Assembly: GCF_032922745.1 (NCBI RefSeq)
Contig: NZ_CP136693.1
Span: 2,046,001-2,110,000, forward strand
DNA length: 64,000 nucleotides
DNA from: Marinobacter salarius
Lineage (GTDB): Bacteria > Pseudomonadota > Gammaproteobacteria > Pseudomonadales > Oleiphilaceae
Reading direction: 5' to 3'
In this document: positions 59,618 through 64,000 of the stretch, one piece after another
Layout: every line of letters begins with the position of its first letter
Position numbering within the stretch: position 1 is the first letter of the stretch
The notes under the pieces: model-generated
What the model saw: only the letters and a program-made list of their open reading frames with translations
What the model was told of the DNA's origin: nothing
The model's database searches: none
Made by a program: the position numbers and the translations under genes

Positions 59618-60919
59618 CGCCAGATACTCCTCGAGTTCCTCCCGAAATGCCGCCTGCACCCCCAGCCGCTTCATCATCCAGTAGTGCCCGGCGATCATGC
59701 GGTCGATAAAGATGCTCTCTACCGGCGGTTTGAAGTAATCCAGGTATTTGAACACGGTGGTGGTCTTGGCGGCGACGTCCTTGTGCAGCTCTGACTCGGC
59801 AAAATCGTAGGGCGTATCGCTGTCAAAGGGCTGAATCAGAATGTCCCGCCACATGGCATAGTAGGCTTCGTCCACCGCCGGCTGTGATTCCACGCGAGCG
59901 CCAAGGGCAATCAAGTGGCGATCCAGGGCGGCGTAATCCTCTTCCAGGGCGGAGACCAGGGCGTTGCGATAGGCCTCGACGATTTCCGGCTTCAGCTTTT
60001 TCACGCAGCCAAAGTCATAAAGGATGATGGTGCCACCCGGCCGATAGGCGAAGTTGCCAGCGTGAGGGTCGCCGTGGATGCACTGGTAGCGGAACAGCTG
60101 GTCCGCCATCATGGTGAAGATGCGGTGCCCGATCAGGTTGATGGTGCCCTGATCGTACCTTGCGGGGGTTATCTGGCTGATATGGTCGCCTTCCACCAGT
60201 TCCATAGTCAGCACCCGCCGGGACGAATGGCTGGCAAAGACAGTCGGGATCTTGATCCAGTCGTCATTGGCATGGAACGCCTGGAATTCCTTCAGGTTGC
60301 GGGCCTCGTTCTCGTAATCCAGTTCCTCTTTGAGCCGCACCCGGATTTCGCCGAACAGCTGGTCGACGTGCTCTTTCGGCATTTTCAGCAGGCCGCCCAG
60401 TTTCAGGGCCATTCGTAGCTGTTTCAGGTCGCTGTCGCAGGATTCGTCCACACCGGGGTACTGAACCTTGACGATGACATCGGTGCCGTCGTGCAGACGG
60501 GCCCGGTGAACCTGACCGATGGACGCCGCCGCGTAGGGTTTTTCCTGCAGATATTCGAACAGTTCCGACACCGGTTTGCCCAGTTCACTCTCCACCTGGC
60601 CGACAATCACCTCGAACGGCATGGGCGGGGCCTCTTTCTGCAGGCGTTCGAGAGCGTCCGAGAATTCCCGGGGCAGAAAGTCCTGGGTCTGGGAGGCAAT
60701 CTGGCCGACTTTCATGACCGCGCCCTTGAGCTCACCCAGGGTATCGACAATCTGGTCCGCCATGCGGGTATAGCTCTCAGAGCGAGCGCCCTCGTTATCT
60801 TCCTCACTGCGGAAGATCCGGCGCGCGCGCTGGCCAGCGTACTGTCCGGCCACGGACGCCGTCATGCCTGCCAGTCTGAAGAATCGTCCGCTGCGTGTGG
60901 TAACCGGTTTCTTTGCCAT
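59612..60919 (-). CDS. ABC1/UbiB-family atypical kinase
   Basis: A 435-residue protein of the UbiB/ADCK group. The KxGQ motif (GAVMKVGQIAS), Ala-rich nucleotide loop (AAASIGQVHRA), catalytic HGDPHAGNF, and metal DFG (LYDFGCVKK) are all visible. These proteins act as ATPases or kinases that support quinone biosynthesis. It is shorter than UbiB (546) and has no clear C-terminal helices, so it fits the ADCK/AarF-like short group rather than UbiB itself. Function is inferred. Confidence 0.88.
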   Translation of the reverse strand: MAKKPVTTRSGRFFRLAGMTASVAGQYAGQRARRIFRSEEDNEGARSESYTRMADQIVDTLGELKGAVMKVGQIASQTQDFLPREFSDALERLQKEAPPMPFEVIVGQVESELGKPVSELFEYLQEKPYAAASIGQVHRARLHDGTDVIVKVQYPGVDESCDSDLKQLRMALKLGGLLKMPKEHVDQLFGEIRVRLKEELDYENEARNLKEFQAFHANDDWIKIPTVFASHSSRRVLTMELVEGDHISQITPARYDQGTINLIGHRIFTMMADQLFRYQCIHGDPHAGNFAYRPGGTIILYDFGCVKKLKPEIVEAYRNALVSALEEDYAALDRHLIALGARVESQPAVDEAYYAMWRDILIQPFDSDTPYDFAESELHKDVAAKTTTVFKYLDYFKPPVESIFIDRMIAGHYWMMKRLGVQAAFREELEEYLAL

Positions 60920-60981
60920 GCCTGTTATACGTCCTGAAAAGCCGATGGACCTGAGGAGGATCGCAATGTCCCATGCCCAGC

Positions 60982-61644
60982 CTAGAGCACGGTGGTCTCC
61001 ACAAACAAGGCGTCTTCCAGTTCCAGAGACAATATCTGGCCGGATTCCAGGGGGCCAACGCCTTTTGGTGTACCGGTAAGAACCACATCGCCGGGCATCA
61101 GGGTGAATTGGGTGCTCATGTGGGCAATCAATGGCACGATCGGGTTCAGCATATCCCGGGTATCACCGGTTTGCTGGCGTTCGCGGTTGATGTCGAGGGT
61201 AAAGGTGAGATGGTCTCGGCGGAGACGGTCGATACACACGAAGGGCGACAGTGGGCAGGCACCATCAAAGGCCTTGGCGCGTTCCCAGGGCTGGCCTTTC
61301 TCCTTGAGCCGGGATTGCACGTCCCGCAGCGTCAGATCCAGCGCCAGGCCGTAGCCAAGGATAGCGGCTTCGGCGTCGCTGGCCGACGCATTGGTCAGTG
61401 GGCGGCCGATCAGCACGGCCAGCTCGGTTTCAAAATGAACCGCGCCCTGGTTGCGTGGGAAGTCCAGGGGGCGGGTGATGTGCACCGCGGAGGTTGCCGG
61501 TTTGATAAACAGCAGGGGCTCATCCGGCACCGGATTGTTCAGCTCCCGCGCATGTTCCGCGTAGTTGCGTCCGATGCAGACAATTTTGCCCAAGGGCAGG
61601 TTAACCGGTGTTCCATCTTTCCAGTGGTGCTGATAGTCAGGCAT
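60982..61644 (-). CDS. Fumarylacetoacetate hydrolase family protein (YcgM-like)
   Basis: A 220-residue FAH-family enzyme. KIVCIGRNYAEHARELNN, EPLLFIKPATS, and FETELAVLIGR with the metal-binding Glu pair are visible; PGDVVLTGTPKGVGPLESGQ closes the fold. YcgM/FAHD1-like members cleave acylpyruvates or decarboxylate oxaloacetate; the substrate here is unknown. It precedes the ABC1 gene on the same strand by 62 bases. Confidence 0.88.
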   Translation of the reverse strand: MPDYQHHWKDGTPVNLPLGKIVCIGRNYAEHARELNNPVPDEPLLFIKPATSAVHITRPLDFPRNQGAVHFETELAVLIGRPLTNASASDAEAAILGYGLALDLTLRDVQSRLKEKGQPWERAKAFDGACPLSPFVCIDRLRRDHLTFTLDINRERQQTGDTRDMLNPIVPLIAHMSTQFTLMPGDVVLTGTPKGVGPLESGQILSLELEDALFVETTVL

Positions 61645-61686
61645 GGCCGCTCCCGTCGTGCGTTATGGAAGGGAGCGAGGCGCTCC

Positions 61687-62229
61687 CTAATCACCCTCAA
61701 AAGAGCAAACAGTATAAACCTTCAGCCCCTCGTCCTGCAGCTTGCGTGAGCCCCCCAGGTCGGGGAGGTCAATCATGGCAGCCACTTCGACGATCTCGGC
61801 GCCAATTCTGCGAATGAGCCGTGAGGCGGCCAGCATGGTGCCGCCGGTGGCGATCAGGTCGTCCACCAGCACCACGTTGTCGCCGGGCTTGAAGGCGTCC
61901 TTGTGCAGTTCCACCGAGGCGGTGCCGTACTCCAGTTCGTAGTCTTCCACCAGGGTATCGAACGGCAGCTTGCCTTTCTTGCGGATCAGTACCAGCGAGG
62001 CGTTCAGCTCATAGGCCAGGGCGGAGCCGATGATAAAACCACGGGCATCTACGGCGGCAACGGCATCAATATCGTGGCCGTGGTAGCGGTGAACGAAGGC
62101 ATCAATCAGCTTGCGGAACGCGGTGCGGTCCTGGAGCACGGTGGTGATGTCGCGGAAGGCGACGCCTGGCTTGGGCCAGTCTGGCACGGTGCGAATGGCT
62201 TTCTTGATGCTTTCTGAAAAATAGTCCAT
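61687..62229 (-). CDS. apt: Adenine phosphoribosyltransferase
   Basis: A 180-residue enzyme converting adenine and PRPP to AMP. It begins with SIKKAIRTVPDWPKPGVAFRD, has AVDARGFIIGSALAYEL, and the PRPP-binding VVLVDDLIATGGTML. Length matches E. coli Apt (183). It is 27 bases after the NCS2 permease gene on the same strand, a likely purine-salvage operon. Confidence 0.95.
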   Translation of the reverse strand: MDYFSESIKKAIRTVPDWPKPGVAFRDITTVLQDRTAFRKLIDAFVHRYHGHDIDAVAAVDARGFIIGSALAYELNASLVLIRKKGKLPFDTLVEDYELEYGTASVELHKDAFKPGDNVVLVDDLIATGGTMLAASRLIRRIGAEIVEVAAMIDLPDLGGSRKLQDEGLKVYTVCSFEGD

Positions 62230-62256
62230 AGCGTGTCCAAGCGCTGAAAGCGCAGC

Positions 62257-63555
62257 TTAGGCTGCGTCCAGGAAGATGAATTTCAGGATAAAGACCACGG
62301 CGATGATGACCACGCTGGGGTTCAGGTCCGACCAGCGGCCGCTCAAGGCCTTGAGGATGGCATAGGTAACGAAGCCCAGGGCAATGCCGTTGGCGATCGA
62401 GAAGGTCAGCGGCATCATCAGGGCGGTTACCACTGCCGGTGCGGCTTCGGTGACGTCGTCCCATTCGATCAGCTTCAGGCCGCTGGCCATCAGCACCGCG
62501 ACATAAAGAAGCGCCGGAGCGGTGGCGTAAGCCGGAATAATACTGGCAATGGGCGAGAGCAGCAGGCACGCCATGAACAGCGCCGCGACGACCACAGCGG
62601 TCAGGCCGGTGCGGCCACCGGCGGAGATACCGGCGGTGGATTCGATGTAGCTGGTGGTGGTGGAGGTGCCGAGGGCAGCGCCGGACATGGTGGCTACGGA
62701 ATCGGACATCAGCGCACGGCCCAGCCGTGGCAGTTTGCCGTCCTTGTCCAGCAGGCCACCGCGCTGGGCGGCGCCGATGAGGGTGCCGGAGGTGTCAAAC
62801 AGGTCTACAAACAGAAAGGCGAAAATCACGCTGATCATGCCAATGTTCAGCGCCCCTGCGAGGTCCAGCTGCATGAAGGTCGGCGCCAGACTTGGGGGCG
62901 CGGACGCAAAACCATCGTACTCCACCATGCCCAGCCCCATGGCTGCTGCTGTCACGGCAATGATCCCGATCATCACCGCACCGGTGATCTTGCGGAAGGA
63001 CAAAGCACAGATCAGCACGAAACCGCCGAAGAACAACAGGCTCTCGGCCACTTTTACGTCACCCAGACCAACCAGGGTGGCGGGGTTATCAATCACGATG
63101 CCGGCATTTTTCAGCGCGATGAGCGCCAGAAAGAAGCCAATGCCGGCGGAGATGCCGAAACGCAGGGACATGGGAATGCTGTTGATGATCCATTCCCGGA
63201 CTTTGAAGATACTCAGCAGGAAGAAGATAAAGCCGGAAATGAAGACAGCACCCAAGGCCACCTGCCAGCTATAGCCCATGCCGCCAACAACGGTGAACGA
63301 GAAGAACGCGTTCAGGCCCATGCCCGGCGCCAGCGCGATCGGGTAGTTGGCCCAGAGCCCCATGATCAGGGTGCCAATGGTGGCCGCCAGGCAGGTCGCC
63401 ACGAATACCGCGCCGAAGTCCATGCCGGTAGCGGAGAGAATGCTGGGATTGACCACGATGATGTAAGCCATAGTCAGGAAGGTGGTAAAGCCCGCAAGTA
63501 CCTCTTTGCGAACTGTGGTGCCATTAGCCTGGAGCTTGAATAGTCGTTCTAGCAT
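62257..63555 (-). CDS. NCS2-family purine permease (AdeP/GhxP-like)
   Basis: A 432-residue membrane protein with about 14 helices. ILSATGMDFGAVFVATCLAATIGTLIMGLWANYPIALAPGMGLNAFFSF and TGTLIGAAQRGGLLDKDGKLPRLGRALMSDSVATMSGAALGTSTTTSYIES are typical of the NCS2 azgA-like group, which carry adenine or guanine/hypoxanthine with H+. The adjacent apt suggests adenine. No purine riboswitch was found upstream. Confidence 0.9.
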   Translation of the reverse strand: MLERLFKLQANGTTVRKEVLAGFTTFLTMAYIIVVNPSILSATGMDFGAVFVATCLAATIGTLIMGLWANYPIALAPGMGLNAFFSFTVVGGMGYSWQVALGAVFISGFIFFLLSIFKVREWIINSIPMSLRFGISAGIGFFLALIALKNAGIVIDNPATLVGLGDVKVAESLLFFGGFVLICALSFRKITGAVMIGIIAVTAAAMGLGMVEYDGFASAPPSLAPTFMQLDLAGALNIGMISVIFAFLFVDLFDTSGTLIGAAQRGGLLDKDGKLPRLGRALMSDSVATMSGAALGTSTTTSYIESTAGISAGGRTGLTAVVVAALFMACLLLSPIASIIPAYATAPALLYVAVLMASGLKLIEWDDVTEAAPAVVTALMMPLTFSIANGIALGFVTYAILKALSGRWSDLNPSVVIIAVVFILKFIFLDAA

Positions 63556-63682
63556 GACGTATGCCTGCCTTACAGGGTGCTGAATGGGGGTTGAATGAAC
63601 CGGTTTCAGGAATTGGGTGAAAAAACGGCAATGTTACCGGCTGGAGGCGAGAACGCCAAGGGACGATTGATCATCGGTAGCC

Positions 63683-64000
63683 TCATTGCACTGTTCGTCT
63701 GTCCCGCTGGAGGCGGATGTCGAAGCGCACAGCCAGCAGTCGGGTGATGAAAATAAACAAGAGGCCAATGGTCATGGCCAGGGATTCGCTCTCCAGCAGC
63801 CATTGGCAAACAAAGTATAGCCAACAGCCGGCGAAGGATATGGACGCGTAGATCTGGTCTTTGCGGAAAATCAACGGCACCTCATTGCAAAAGGTGTCGC
63901 GCAGGGCACCACCAAAAGTACCGGTCATCACGCCCAGTAGTGACGCCACAAACCAGGAGTGGCCCAGGTCCAGAGCCAACTGCGCGCCGAGGATTGTGAA
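63683..64000 (-). CDS. TRIC/YadS-family membrane protein (5' end outside the window)
   Basis: At least 106 codons of a gene continuing past the window end. The visible C-terminal part has FTILGAQLALDLGHSWF, VASLLGVMTGTFGGALRDTFCNEVPLIFRKDQIYASIS (the TRIC/UPF0126 GGxxRD-type repeat) and further helices. The family are trimeric membrane proteins, some functioning as cation channels or glycine transporters. It precedes the NCS2 gene on the same strand. Confidence 0.85.
   Translation of the reverse strand, partial: FTILGAQLALDLGHSWFVASLLGVMTGTFGGALRDTFCNEVPLIFRKDQIYASISFAGCWLYFVCQWLLESESLAMTIGLLFIFITRLLAVRFDIRLQRDRRTVQ

Noticed and set aside
63556..63682. Possible purine riboswitch before the NCS2 permease gene
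   Set aside because: No three-way junction or conserved core could be seen.
1..64000. tRNA, rRNA, CRISPR, prophage or insertion-sequence genes
   Set aside because: None was seen on either strand; all sizeable frames are explained by ordinary chromosomal genes.

Overview
The window looks like a chromosomal segment of a marine gammaproteobacterium, most likely Marinobacter or a close relative. This is inferred from protein character and gene content (AlkK-type acyl-CoA ligase, FadH and other beta-oxidation enzymes, haloalkane dehalogenase, six-gene Mrp Na+/H+ antiporter, imelysin iron cluster, PhoX, Cpx and YbiT homologues), not from a marker gene. I see no rRNA, tRNA, CRISPR array, phage or transposase. 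Gene density is high, and many neighbouring genes overlap by 1-26 bases.

Layout. 1-9.2 kb: periplasmic binding protein, VanZ-like protein, parvulin, YbiT ABC-F ATPase, haloalkane dehalogenase, DUF1415, LysE exporter, Ohr, a zinc sirtuin and AzlCD. 9.2-20.98 kb: DUF3750 lipoprotein, dodecin, PncB, an unknown membrane protein, a DUF482 acetyltransferase, a CpxP/CpxRA-like envelope-stress locus with a CpxR-type box, YigZ, DUF4136 lipoprotein, YciH, DadA and an acyl-CoA ligase. 21.2-27.3 kb: PpnP and the Mrp operon (AB fused, C, D, E, F, G). 27.7-33.6 kb: crotonase, FadH, a 54-residue gene, a truncated GlxA-type regulator and an acyl-CoA dehydrogenase. 33.7-40.2 kb: Rof-like protein, acidic lipoprotein, PhoX with a triple Pho box, a chemoreceptor with a C-terminal sensor-like region, DUF4870 and an MFS transporter. 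40.3-45.3 kb: imelysin / di-haem oxidoreductase / imelysin / DUF1513 iron cluster behind a Fur-type box. 45.5-52.3 kb: RlmJ, an orphan TRAP binding protein, secreted DUF4168 protein, and a sensor kinase / sigma54 activator / EamA / GIY-YIG operon. 52.3-64 kb: two alpha/beta hydrolases, OmpA lipoprotein, coiled-coil protein, SerA divergent from a D-2-hydroxyglutarate dehydrogenase, DUF2244, a zinc-less CobB-type sirtuin, ABC1 kinase, FAH protein, Apt, NCS2 purine permease and a TRIC-type protein cut by the window end.

The most interesting non-coding signal is a pair of roughly 100-base hairpin elements (9079-9182 and 31554-31647). Their long perfect arms differ in sequence, but both enclose a conserved loop of about 52-54 bases. 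Also notable is a self-contained signalling circuit at 47.6-51.1 kb: a sigma54-type promoter and a 16-base palindrome lie in front of the DUF4168 gene, divergent from a sensor kinase / sigma54 activator pair. Starts were chosen from Shine-Dalgarno position and family length; several genes (YbiT, DUF1415, DUF4870) appear to use TTG.
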